Made by a program: the position numbers and the translations under genes
In this document: piece after piece, positions 6,952-12,456 of the stretch
Position numbering within the stretch: the stretch's first letter is position 1
Layout: the number at the start of each line of letters is the position of its first letter
Notes under the pieces: model-generated
What the model saw: the letters and a program-made list of their open reading frames with translations, nothing else
Told to the model about the DNA's origin: nothing
Database searches by the model: none
Assembly: GCA_003491635.1 (NCBI GenBank)
Contig: DNCG01000122.1
Span: 1-15,690, forward strand
DNA length: 15,690 nt
Source: Actinomycetota bacterium
GTDB taxonomy: Bacteria; Actinomycetota; Aquicultoria; Subteraquimicrobiales; UBA9087
Direction of reading: 5' to 3'

Positions 6952-8274
6952 ATGATACTCTCAGCTTCTGTGGTTTTACCCATTACTTCTCCCCCCGTTT
7001 ACGAAGCGGGGATACTCGTTCAAGATGATCAAATAGTTGAAATTGATTCCACTGAAAGACTCCTCAAAAGATTTCCAAGAGAAAAGCACCTTCACTTAGA
7101 GGATTGTGCTCTTTTACCAGGGCTTGTTAATCTCCATAGTCACCTGGAATATTCTTTCTTTGGCGATATCTGTAGGCCCACTGCCTTCCTTCCCTGGCTT
7201 CAAAGACTCATCAAAAGAAGTGGCAGTTTCTCCGACGATGACTGGGTTGAATCGGCTCGTTTCGGCGCGAGGAAGATGTTGCAGGCAGGAATCACGTGTG
7301 TGGCCGATATAACCAGAACTGGGGCTGGAGCGGTTGCCTTAAAGGAAACGGGCTTACGTGGCATGAGTTACCTGGAGTTAGTGGGCGTGGGCTCCTCGGA
7401 TGTTTCTCAAGAAATTGAGCGCTTTGAAAATAAACTTGTGGGACTCTCATCTTTGATGGGTGAAGGTCTAATACAAATGGGCGTCTCTCCTCATTCAATC
7501 TACACCCTTTCCGAGGAGGCTTTGAGGGCCGTGAGGGAGCTTGTGGATCAAAACGAGTATCCGGTGACCATCCACCTGGCGGAAACAGCTCACGAAAATG
7601 AGCTTGTAAGATGTGGCTCCGGCCCCTTCAGGGTTTTCTCGAAGAGATTTGGTCTCCCGTTTACAAAGGAGCTAGATAAATTCCATTCTGTCGCTGAATA
7701 TCTCGATGATTTGGGTCTCTTAAACGAGCGCACCTTAGTTGCTCATTGCGTCCACTTAAGCGATGAAGACTTGAAACTTTTAAAGGAGGCGAAAGTAACC
7801 ATCGTTACCTGCCCGACCAGCAATCAGATGCTGCGTGTGGGCCAGGCACCAGTGGATGAGTTTTTGAGATGGGAGATACCTTTTGGGGTTGGCACGGATA
7901 GCCTTGCGAGCAATCCCGGTTTTGACTTGTTTTCGGAGGTGCGGAAGAGTCTGAAACCCATCCAGGTAAACGAGGGGAACTCTTTCGATTTTGGCCTGGG
8001 CTTGCGAATGCTGACTTTAGAAGGAGCCAAAATTCTAAAATTTGATAATTTGATTGGGAGTTTGGAGAAAGGGAAGAAAGCCGATATCATAGCGGTAAAG
8101 CTCCCCTCGATTTCTTCAGACCTGCCCGCCAGTGCCAGGCGTTGGACTTCGGCGAGCTCAGTCGAGCCGCAGGCGGGTGGGCAAAACTTATCCAGGGAAT
8201 TATACTCAAAAGCATCTTCCGAGGGGGTCAAGATGGTTATGGTCAACGGAAGGATAGTCATGGGAAAGCCTTAA
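6952..8274 (+). CDS. mqnX: ATZ/TRZ-type metal-dependent amidohydrolase, probable aminofutalosine deaminase
   Basis: This 440-residue amidohydrolase has the metal and catalytic residues of the COG0402 deaminases: His62 and His64 in HSH, His208 and Glu211 in HLAE, His265 in VAHCVH, and Asp316 in GTDSLAS. In the operon it most likely deaminates 6-amino-6-deoxyfutalosine to futalosine, letting the upstream MTAP-like protein release hypoxanthine. Other members of the family deaminate S-adenosylhomocysteine, methylthioadenosine or guanine, so the substrate is inferred from context. It starts 11 bases after the previous gene, with AAGGGA ahead of ATG 6952. Near the C-terminus, after EKGKKADIIAVKLP, residues 391-410 are a foreign-looking Ala/Ser/Arg-rich stretch encoded by a GC-rich palindrome. 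The usual family ending then resumes with SRELYSKASSEGVKMVMVNG. This is the last gene of the menaquinone block. Confidence 0.85.
   Translation: MILSASVVLPITSPPVYEAGILVQDDQIVEIDSTERLLKRFPREKHLHLEDCALLPGLVNLHSHLEYSFFGDICRPTAFLPWLQRLIKRSGSFSDDDWVESARFGARKMLQAGITCVADITRTGAGAVALKETGLRGMSYLELVGVGSSDVSQEIERFENKLVGLSSLMGEGLIQMGVSPHSIYTLSEEALRAVRELVDQNEYPVTIHLAETAHENELVRCGSGPFRVFSKRFGLPFTKELDKFHSVAEYLDDLGLLNERTLVAHCVHLSDEDLKLLKEAKVTIVTCPTSNQMLRVGQAPVDEFLRWEIPFGVGTDSLASNPGFDLFSEVRKSLKPIQVNEGNSFDFGLGLRMLTLEGAKILKFDNLIGSLEKGKKADIIAVKLPSISSDLPASARRWTSASSVEPQAGGQNLSRELYSKASSEGVKMVMVNGRIVMGKP
8121..8181. repeat. GC-rich palindromic insert inside the mqnX coding region
   Basis: A segment of about 60 bases is clearly richer in G+C than the gene around it. 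Its ends pair: CCTGCCCGCC (8121-8130) with GGCGGGTGGG (8172-8181), ten pairs of which two are G-U. Inner arms GGC/GCC (8138-8140 with 8166-8168) and GACT/AGTC (8145-8148 with 8160-8163) continue the fold. It is in frame and adds about 20 residues at a surface-loop position near the C-terminus. It behaves like the short palindromic elements known to insert in frame into genes in some bacteria (Rickettsia palindromic elements are the best-known example). No second copy is seen in this window, so its repeat nature is inferred from composition and structure. Confidence 0.5.
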
Positions 8275-8285
8275 TTAACAATTTG

Positions 8286-8314
8286 TTGACGTCTCGGTGT
8301 TTCTCTGCTATCCT
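8286..8314 (+). promoter_or_regulatory. sigma-70-type promoter of the pyr operon
   Basis: TTGACG (8286-8291) and TATCCT (8309-8314) are separated by exactly 17 bases, which fits a housekeeping-sigma promoter with a strong -35 and a moderate -10. It begins 12 bases after the mqnX stop. Transcription would start near 8320-8322, just upstream of the PyrR-binding hairpin, so the whole attenuator is in the transcript. The position just ahead of the RNA element supports the call; there is no direct evidence of use. Confidence 0.7.
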
Positions 8315-8322
8315 TAAAAAAA

Positions 8323-8354
8323 CCTTTAAGTCTAGTCCTGTGAGGCTAGCAAGG
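8323..8354 (+). promoter_or_regulatory. PyrR-binding RNA hairpin (PYR box, anti-antiterminator)
   Basis: The leader contains AGTCCTGTGAGGCTAGCAAGG (from 8334), close to the conserved PyrR recognition loop of Gram-positive pyr leaders. It folds as expected. A lower stem pairs CCTT (8323-8326) with AAGG (8351-8354). A purine-rich internal loop follows. The upper stem pairs CTAG (8332-8335) with CTAG (8346-8349) and CC (8337-8338) with GG (8344-8345), with U8336 bulged and a UGUGA loop. In the family, PyrR with UMP or UTP binds this loop and stabilises it, which stops the antiterminator forming. PyrR is encoded immediately downstream, giving autoregulation. Confidence 0.9.
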
Positions 8355-8393
8355 AGAGTGAAAAGAATATGCGAAACCAAAATGCCTCTTGCT
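8348..8393 (+). promoter_or_regulatory. antiterminator stem of the pyr attenuator
   Basis: AGCAA plus GAG (8348-8356, with G8353 or G8354 bulged) can pair with CTCTTGCT (8386-8393). The 5' arm uses the 3' strand of the PyrR hairpin, and the 3' arm uses the 5' strand of the terminator. The three structures are therefore mutually exclusive in the order a PyrR switch requires: PyrR bound gives PYR box plus terminator, PyrR free gives antiterminator and readthrough. The pairing was read by eye; its energy has not been calculated. Confidence 0.7.
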
Positions 8394-8473
8394 GTCTTGT
8401 AGGAGGTATTTTTTTATGCGCGGGGTTCACTCCCCTCCATTGCAGTCGGGGCAAGCTGAAGGATTCACCCTGA
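8369..8473 (+). CDS. possible 34-codon leader ORF across the pyr attenuator
   Basis: ATG 8369 opens a frame of 34 codons that ends at TGA 8471-8473, just before the purine-rich AAGGGAGA (8473-8480) ahead of pyrR. The peptide is MRNQNASCCLVGG at its start and shows no recognised domain. An AAGGAG (8351-8356) lies 12 bases upstream, which is longer than ideal, and it is part of the PyrR-binding hairpin, so PyrR binding would hide it. Stopping next to the pyrR ribosome binding site would allow translational coupling. It may equally be a chance frame through a structured leader; nothing but position supports translation. Confidence 0.25.
   Translation: MRNQNASCCLVGGIFLCAGFTPLHCSRGKLKDSP
8383..8415 (+). 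terminator. intrinsic terminator of the PyrR-controlled pyr attenuator
   Basis: TGCCTCTT (8383-8390) pairs with AGGAGGTA (8401-8408): eight pairs including two G-U, around a 10-base loop. A run of seven T follows (8409-8415), and an AAA stretch before the stem can extend it. This is a standard rho-independent terminator. Its 5' strand overlaps the antiterminator, so formation depends on PyrR. The 3' strand AGGAGG is also a strong Shine-Dalgarno sequence lying 9 bases before an ATG at 8416. The same structure would end transcripts reading through from mqnX when pyrimidines are plentiful. Confidence 0.85.
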
Positions 8474-8487
8474 AGGGAGAGTTTGAG

Positions 8488-9033
8488 ATGGCTTTCAAGG
8501 AAAAGACCACCATCATGGATAAGGATGCTATTCAGAGGGCCTTGACCAGGATTGCCCATGAGATTGTGGAGAGAAACGGGGGCGCTGAAAATTTGGCCCT
8601 GGTTGGCATCAGGAGTCGTGGGGTTCATCTCGCCAGTAGGTTGGTTCGGAAGATTGGAGAGATAGAGGGGGTAACCCCGCCCCTGGGCGCTCTGGATATA
8701 ACCTTTTACCGAGATGACATAGGCACTCGTCCCCAGCCGAAGGCCTCCGTCACGGAGATCGCCTTCGATGTCACGGGCAAGGACACCATTCTGGTGGATG
8801 ACGTCCTGTACACCGGGAGGAGTGTCAGGGCGGCCATGGATGCGATATTTGACCTCGGCAGACCGACCACGATTCAGTTGGCGGTGATGATCGACCGTGG
8901 TCATCGAGAGCTTCCCGTCCGCGCTGATTTTGTGGGGAAGAACATTCCCACCTCTCAGCGAGAGGAAGTGAGGGTGAATCTTGAGGAAGAGGACGGCATT
9001 GATGCCGTTATCCTTGGAGAGGAAGTGATCTGA
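8488..9033 (+). CDS. pyrR: bifunctional pyr operon regulator PyrR / uracil phosphoribosyltransferase
   Basis: PyrR binds pyr leader RNA in response to uridine nucleotides and usually also has uracil phosphoribosyltransferase activity. From ATG 8488 the product is 181 residues, matching the family, and opens with the family-like KTTIMDKDAIQRALTRIAHEI. The PRPP loop LVDDVLYTGRS is at 102-112, GIRSRGVHLASRL at 40-52 and LDITFYRDDIG at 69-79; the C-terminal PTSQREEVRVNL segment (154-165) is also typical. The frame continues upstream without a stop. ATG 8416, which has a perfect AGGAGG 9 bases before it, would add 24 residues that look unlike the family. I prefer 8488, with GGGAG (8475-8479) as its ribosome site, but 8416 is a serious alternative. 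The gene lies directly after the PyrR attenuator and heads the operon. Confidence 0.93.
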   Translation: MAFKEKTTIMDKDAIQRALTRIAHEIVERNGGAENLALVGIRSRGVHLASRLVRKIGEIEGVTPPLGALDITFYRDDIGTRPQPKASVTEIAFDVTGKDTILVDDVLYTGRSVRAAMDAIFDLGRPTTIQLAVMIDRGHRELPVRADFVGKNIPTSQREEVRVNLEEEDGIDAVILGEEVI

Positions 9034-9034
9034 G

Positions 9035-9058
9035 CTCCGCCGTTGGCGGGGTATTTTT
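9035..9058 (+). terminator. terminator-like hairpin between pyrR and pyrB
   Basis: CTCCGCC (9035-9041) pairs with GGCGGGG (9045-9051) around a three-base loop, seven pairs including one U-G, followed at once by TATTTTT. It starts two bases after the pyrR stop. It looks like an intrinsic terminator inside the operon and could lower expression of pyrB onward relative to pyrR, or mark an mRNA processing point. I see no second PyrR-binding sequence ahead of it, so it is probably constitutive and leaky. It runs into ATG 9059, which is one reason to prefer the later pyrB start. Confidence 0.6.
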
Positions 9059-9076
9059 ATGGAAACCGGAGGCAGG

Positions 9077-10006
9077 ATGCGGCTTAAGAGCAAGGATTTA
9101 TTGGGCATCAGGGAGTTGGATGGGGAAGAGATCGAACTCATCCTGGACACGGCGGAGTCCTTTAGGGAGATATCCACCCGGGCGGTAAAGAAGGTCCCGA
9201 CTCTCCGTGGTCGAACCATTGTCAGTCTCTTCCTGGAACCCAGCACCAGGACCAGGGTGTCTTTCGAGCTGGCAGGGAAACGCCTGAGTGCCGATGTGGT
9301 GAATATCTCGGCCAAGGCCAGTGCACTGGCCAAAGGGGAGTGTCTAAAGGATACCGCCAAGACCATCGAGGCAATGAATGCCGACCTGGTGGTGATGAGG
9401 CATTCCGCCGCTGGCGCCCCTCATTTTCTTGCTAAGTTGATCGAGTGCGGGGTGATTAACGCCGGCGATGGGGCTCATGAACACCCCACCCAGGCGCTTT
9501 TGGATCTGTTCACGATCAGGGAGCGATTGGGAAAGGTTGAGGGTTTGCACGTTGTCATCATTGGGGACATTGCCCACAGTCGGGTTGCTCGCTCGAACAT
9601 CCTGGCTTTGACTAAGCTGGGGGCGAGGGTGACGGTCGTGGGACCACCTACTCTCATCCCCATGGGGATAGGGGAGATGGGCTGTGAGGTGAGCTATGAT
9701 CTGGACACCGTTTTGAGCCAGGCCGATGTGGTCTATGCTCTGCGAATTCAACTGGAGCGCCAGACCGAGACCCTCTTTCCATCATTGAGGGAGTACGCTG
9801 CCTTATTTGGTCTAAATAAGGAGCGAGCGGTCGGACTCAAGAAAAATGCTTTAATCATGCACCCGGGTCCCATGAATCGGGGGATAGAGATAACCGCGGA
9901 GGTAGCCGACCTTCCCCAGTCTGTAGTTGCCAACCAAGTGGCCAATGGGGTAGCTGTTAGAATGGCCATTCTGTATCTCCTGATTGGGGGTGGGAAGAGT
10001 GCCTGA
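9077..10006 (+). CDS. pyrB: aspartate carbamoyltransferase catalytic subunit
   Basis: PyrB condenses carbamoyl phosphate with L-aspartate to N-carbamoyl-aspartate, the committed pyrimidine step. From ATG 9077 it has 309 residues, normal for the family. Active-site motifs are intact: EPSTRTRVSFE (54-64), SALAKGE with its Ser and Lys (82-88), RH at 108-109, HEHPTQALLDLF (134-145), GDIAHSRVARSN, LRIQLERQ and MHPGPMNRG. ATG 9077 is preferred because GGAGG (9068-9072) precedes it, although the spacing is short. An in-frame ATG at 9059 would add six residues but lies in the T-run of the upstream hairpin and lacks a good ribosome site. No pyrI regulatory gene is adjacent, consistent with the unregulated trimeric class. 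The end overlaps pyrC by 8 bases. Confidence 0.97.
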   Translation: MRLKSKDLLGIRELDGEEIELILDTAESFREISTRAVKKVPTLRGRTIVSLFLEPSTRTRVSFELAGKRLSADVVNISAKASALAKGECLKDTAKTIEAMNADLVVMRHSAAGAPHFLAKLIECGVINAGDGAHEHPTQALLDLFTIRERLGKVEGLHVVIIGDIAHSRVARSNILALTKLGARVTVVGPPTLIPMGIGEMGCEVSYDLDTVLSQADVVYALRIQLERQTETLFPSLREYAALFGLNKERAVGLKKNALIMHPGPMNRGIEITAEVADLPQSVVANQVANGVAVRMAILYLLIGGGKSA

Positions 10007-11288
10007 TGTTTTGATCAGAGGCGGGCGGGTTATCGATCCAGCGAGCAAGATTGATGCTGTTCTTGATGTCCTGGTCGAGGACGGAAAGATCAAGATGGTG
10101 AAAAAGGATATTTCGCTGAAATCCGCGGATGTGATCGACGCCCCCGGTTTAATCGTCTGTCCGGGCCTGATCGATATGCACGTGCATCTGAGGGAACCCG
10201 GGAGGGAGGATGAGGAGACCATCGCCAGCGGCACCAGGGCGGCGGTGAGGGGTGGCTTTACCTCAGTGGCCTGTATGCCCAACACCGACCCCGTTGCCGA
10301 TAACGCTTCGGTGATCGAGTTCATCCTCGAAAGGGCACGGAATGAGGGGGTTGCCCACGTTCTCCCCATTGGTGCCATCACGAAGGGACTGAAAGGGGAA
10401 GAGCTCTCGGAGATGGGGGAGCTGATGAGAGTTGGTGCGGTCGCTTTCTCGGACGACGGAAATTCGGTGATGAACGCCGAGGTAATGAGGAGAGCCTTGG
10501 AATATTCCGAGATGCTCGATATTTTAATCATCGTTCACGCGGAGGACGTGAATCTCTCTAAGAGAGGACAGATGAATGAGGGTTTTTACTCCACCCTTTT
10601 GGGATTGAAGGGAGCCCCGGCGGCTGCAGAAGAGGCCATGATCGCCAGAGATCTAATCTTGGCCGAGATGACCGAGGCGAGGCTCCACATCGCCCACGTG
10701 AGCACGGCGGGTTCGGTGAGGTTAATCAGGCAGGCCAAGGAGAGAGGAGTGAGGGTGACTTGTGAAGCAACCCCTCATCACCTGGTGCTCACCGAGGCTC
10801 TTCTGGCAACCTACGATACCAATTGCAAGGTGAACCCACCGCTTAGAACGGAAGTTGATGTTCTCGCCTTGAGGGAGGGCCTAAAGGACGGGACGATAGA
10901 CGCTATCGCCAGCGATCACGCTCCTCACGCTCTTCATGAGAAGGAGCGAGAGTTTGACTACGCACCATTCGGCATCGTTGGATTGGAGACCGCCTTGCCC
11001 TTGATGCTGGCGGAGCTGGTGGAAAGCGATGAGTTGAGCTATACCCAGCTTATTGAGAAGCTGAGTTGCAACCCTGCGAGGATTTTGGGCTTTGAAGGTG
11101 GTTCTTTGTCTGTCGGGAATCCGGCGGATATAACGATGTTTGATCCTAAAGCTAAAGTTAAGGTTGATACAAATTCATTCGCGTCTAAGAGCAAGAACTC
11201 TCCCCTTGGCGGCTGGGAGTTGATCGGGATGGCAAAATACGTTTTAGTCGATGGGAAGTTGGTTTTGAGGGATGGGAGGGTTGCATGA
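9999..11288 (+). CDS. pyrC: dihydroorotase
   Basis: PyrC cyclises carbamoyl-aspartate to dihydroorotate. The 429-residue product is of the longer type I class found in Gram-positives. It has the zinc and substrate residues in order: His61 and His63 in DMHVHLREPG, the SDDG motif with Asp153, His180 in HAED, His233 in HIAHVS, and Asp306 in ASDHAPH. ACMPNTDPV (91-99) and NCKVNPPLR (275-283) also match. GTG 9999 is chosen as start because it gives the usual N-terminus PDVLIRGGRVIDP and follows the G-rich GGGGGTGGGAAGA; a TTG at 9984 would add only five residues. It is coupled to pyrB by an 8-base overlap and to carA by an ATGA overlap. Dihydroorotases of this type often pair with PyrB in a complex; that is not shown here. 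Confidence 0.96.
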   Translation: MPDVLIRGGRVIDPASKIDAVLDVLVEDGKIKMVKKDISLKSADVIDAPGLIVCPGLIDMHVHLREPGREDEETIASGTRAAVRGGFTSVACMPNTDPVADNASVIEFILERARNEGVAHVLPIGAITKGLKGEELSEMGELMRVGAVAFSDDGNSVMNAEVMRRALEYSEMLDILIIVHAEDVNLSKRGQMNEGFYSTLLGLKGAPAAAEEAMIARDLILAEMTEARLHIAHVSTAGSVRLIRQAKERGVRVTCEATPHHLVLTEALLATYDTNCKVNPPLRTEVDVLALREGLKDGTIDAIASDHAPHALHEKEREFDYAPFGIVGLETALPLMLAELVESDELSYTQLIEKLSCNPARILGFEGGSLSVGNPADITMFDPKAKVKVDTNSFASKSKNSPLGGWELIGMAKYVLVDGKLVLRDGRVA

Positions 11289-12415
11289 AGAAGAAAGCGG
11301 TCCTGGCTCTAGAGGATGGAGCAATATTTGAGGGCACTGCCTTTGGTGCTTTGGGTGAAGCTGCCGGTGAGGTGGTTTTTAACACGAGCATGCTTGGCTA
11401 TCAGGAGATCTTAACCAATCCGTCTTATGCGGGGCTCATATTGGCAATGTCCTATCCTCACATCGGAAACTGTGGGGTAAACTCCGAGGATTATGAATCG
11501 AGGGGGGCATTCTTGGAGGGACTGGTGGTTCGAGAGTATTCCCGGTTGTACAGTAATTGGCGGGCTGAAGGATCGCTTGAGGAATTCTTGATAAATTTTG
11601 GCATAGTGGGCATAGAGAATATCGACACGCGCGCTTTGACAAGACACATTCGAGACAAGGGATCAATGAAAGCGGTCTTATCCTCAGCGGACCTCAACCA
11701 CAAAAATCTGATGGAGAAGACAAAAAAATCAGCTGGACTTGTGGGAAGAGACCTGGTTAAAGATGTGACGGTGGAAAAACCTTATATCTGGTGGGAAACG
11801 AAGAAGGTGATGCGCTTTAACGTTGTTGCCCTGGACTTTGGCATCACGCGGGGCATTTTGAGGTGTCTGGAATCGATTGGTTGCAAAGTTATGGTGATGC
11901 CGGCGAGCACTTCAGCGAAGGAGATACTTTCACTTAGGCCGGATGGAATTGTTCTCTCTAGCGGGCCGGGCGATCCGACTTCACTAAATTACGCAGTCGA
12001 GACAGTTGAGAATTTGCTGGGCAACAGACTCATTTTTGGAATTGGCCTGGGCCATCTTTTGCTCGCTTTGGCAACTGATCTCAAAATAGGGAAGATGCGT
12101 GTTGGGCACTTCGGCTCCTATCCGGTGAGAAATCTCGAAACGGATCAGATTGAGATAACGACGCAGAGCCACGGGTTTGTGGTGGAGGCCGAATCATCGC
12201 CGAAGGTGAAGAGTAAAACTGCAGAGACGATCGAATCTAAATCTGGGCGTGTTGAAGTCACACATCTGAATTTGCACGATGGGACGATCGAGGGTTTGAG
12301 ATTTTTGGACACACCAGCTCTTTCGGTGCAGTTTTACCCCAAGGTGAGACCGAGCGTTCCGGGAGGAAAAACTGCGTTTGATGGGTTCGTTGAGCTTATG
12401 GAAAAGCATGCTTAG
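11285..12415 (+). CDS. carA: carbamoyl phosphate synthase small subunit with a disabled glutaminase site
   Basis: The 376-residue product is a full-length CarA. The N-terminal domain is well kept, with NTSMLGYQEILTNPSY, SYPHIGNCGVN and GIENIDTRALTRHIRDKGSM. The C-terminal class I glutamine amidotransferase domain is present in outline (LSSGPGDPTS, VGHFGSYPV, VTHLNLHDGT, FDGFVELM) but its catalytic residues are gone. The nucleophile motif GICLGHQ reads GIGLGHL: Cys becomes Gly254 and the glutamine-binding Gln becomes Leu258. The HPE of the catalytic dyad reads YPK, giving Tyr351 and Lys353. QNHGF reads QSHGF (Ser295). Normal CarA hydrolyses glutamine and passes ammonia to CarB; this one should not. 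It probably keeps a structural role so that CarB uses free ammonia. The frame is unbroken. It starts at an ATGA overlap with pyrC, with GGGAGGG upstream. Confidence 0.95.
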   Translation: MKKKAVLALEDGAIFEGTAFGALGEAAGEVVFNTSMLGYQEILTNPSYAGLILAMSYPHIGNCGVNSEDYESRGAFLEGLVVREYSRLYSNWRAEGSLEEFLINFGIVGIENIDTRALTRHIRDKGSMKAVLSSADLNHKNLMEKTKKSAGLVGRDLVKDVTVEKPYIWWETKKVMRFNVVALDFGITRGILRCLESIGCKVMVMPASTSAKEILSLRPDGIVLSSGPGDPTSLNYAVETVENLLGNRLIFGIGLGHLLLALATDLKIGKMRVGHFGSYPVRNLETDQIEITTQSHGFVVEAESSPKVKSKTAETIESKSGRVEVTHLNLHDGTIEGLRFLDTPALSVQFYPKVRPSVPGGKTAFDGFVELMEKHA

Positions 12416-12416
12416 A

Positions 12417-12450
12417 TTTCGCATACGAAAATAATTTTAGGAGGAAGAGG
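12417..12450 (+). promoter_or_regulatory. carA-carB spacer with small hairpin and strong ribosome binding site
   Basis: The 41-base gap before carB contains TTTCG-CATA-CGAAA (12417-12430), a five-pair hairpin too weak to be a convincing terminator. It is followed by an AT-rich stretch and the strong ribosome site AGGAGGAAGAGGGG ahead of ATG 12457. It is the longest gap between genes after pyrB, so carB translation starts independently rather than by overlap. Confidence 0.4.
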
Positions 12451-12456
12451 GGATAT

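Noticed and set aside
8121..8181. Palindrome in mqnX as an intrinsic terminator or CRISPR repeat
   Set aside because: It is followed by an A-rich rather than T-rich stretch, is inside an open coding frame, and there is only one copy with no spacers.
8142..8402. Plus-strand frame of 86 codons overlapping the end of mqnX and the leader
   Set aside because: Mostly out of frame inside mqnX and then through regulatory RNA; no homology pattern. A short frame from GTG 8358 within it is too close to the AAGGAG to be initiated well.
8332..9366. Long open frame on the minus strand (344 codons) across the pyr leader, pyrR and start of pyrB
   Set aside because: It lies opposite well-supported pyrR and pyrB, has a low-complexity Ser/Leu/Arg-rich translation with no recognisable domain, and is the usual antisense shadow of GC-skewed codons.
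12035..12346. CarA catalytic losses as a sequencing error or pseudogene
   Set aside because: Several separate substitutions affect only functional positions, the frame is open to the end, family landmarks before and after are present, and spacing to pyrC and carB is normal.
12417..12430. Hairpin after carA as a transcription terminator
   Set aside because: Only five pairs, AT-rich, without a clean T-run, and directly before carB, which must be co-expressed.
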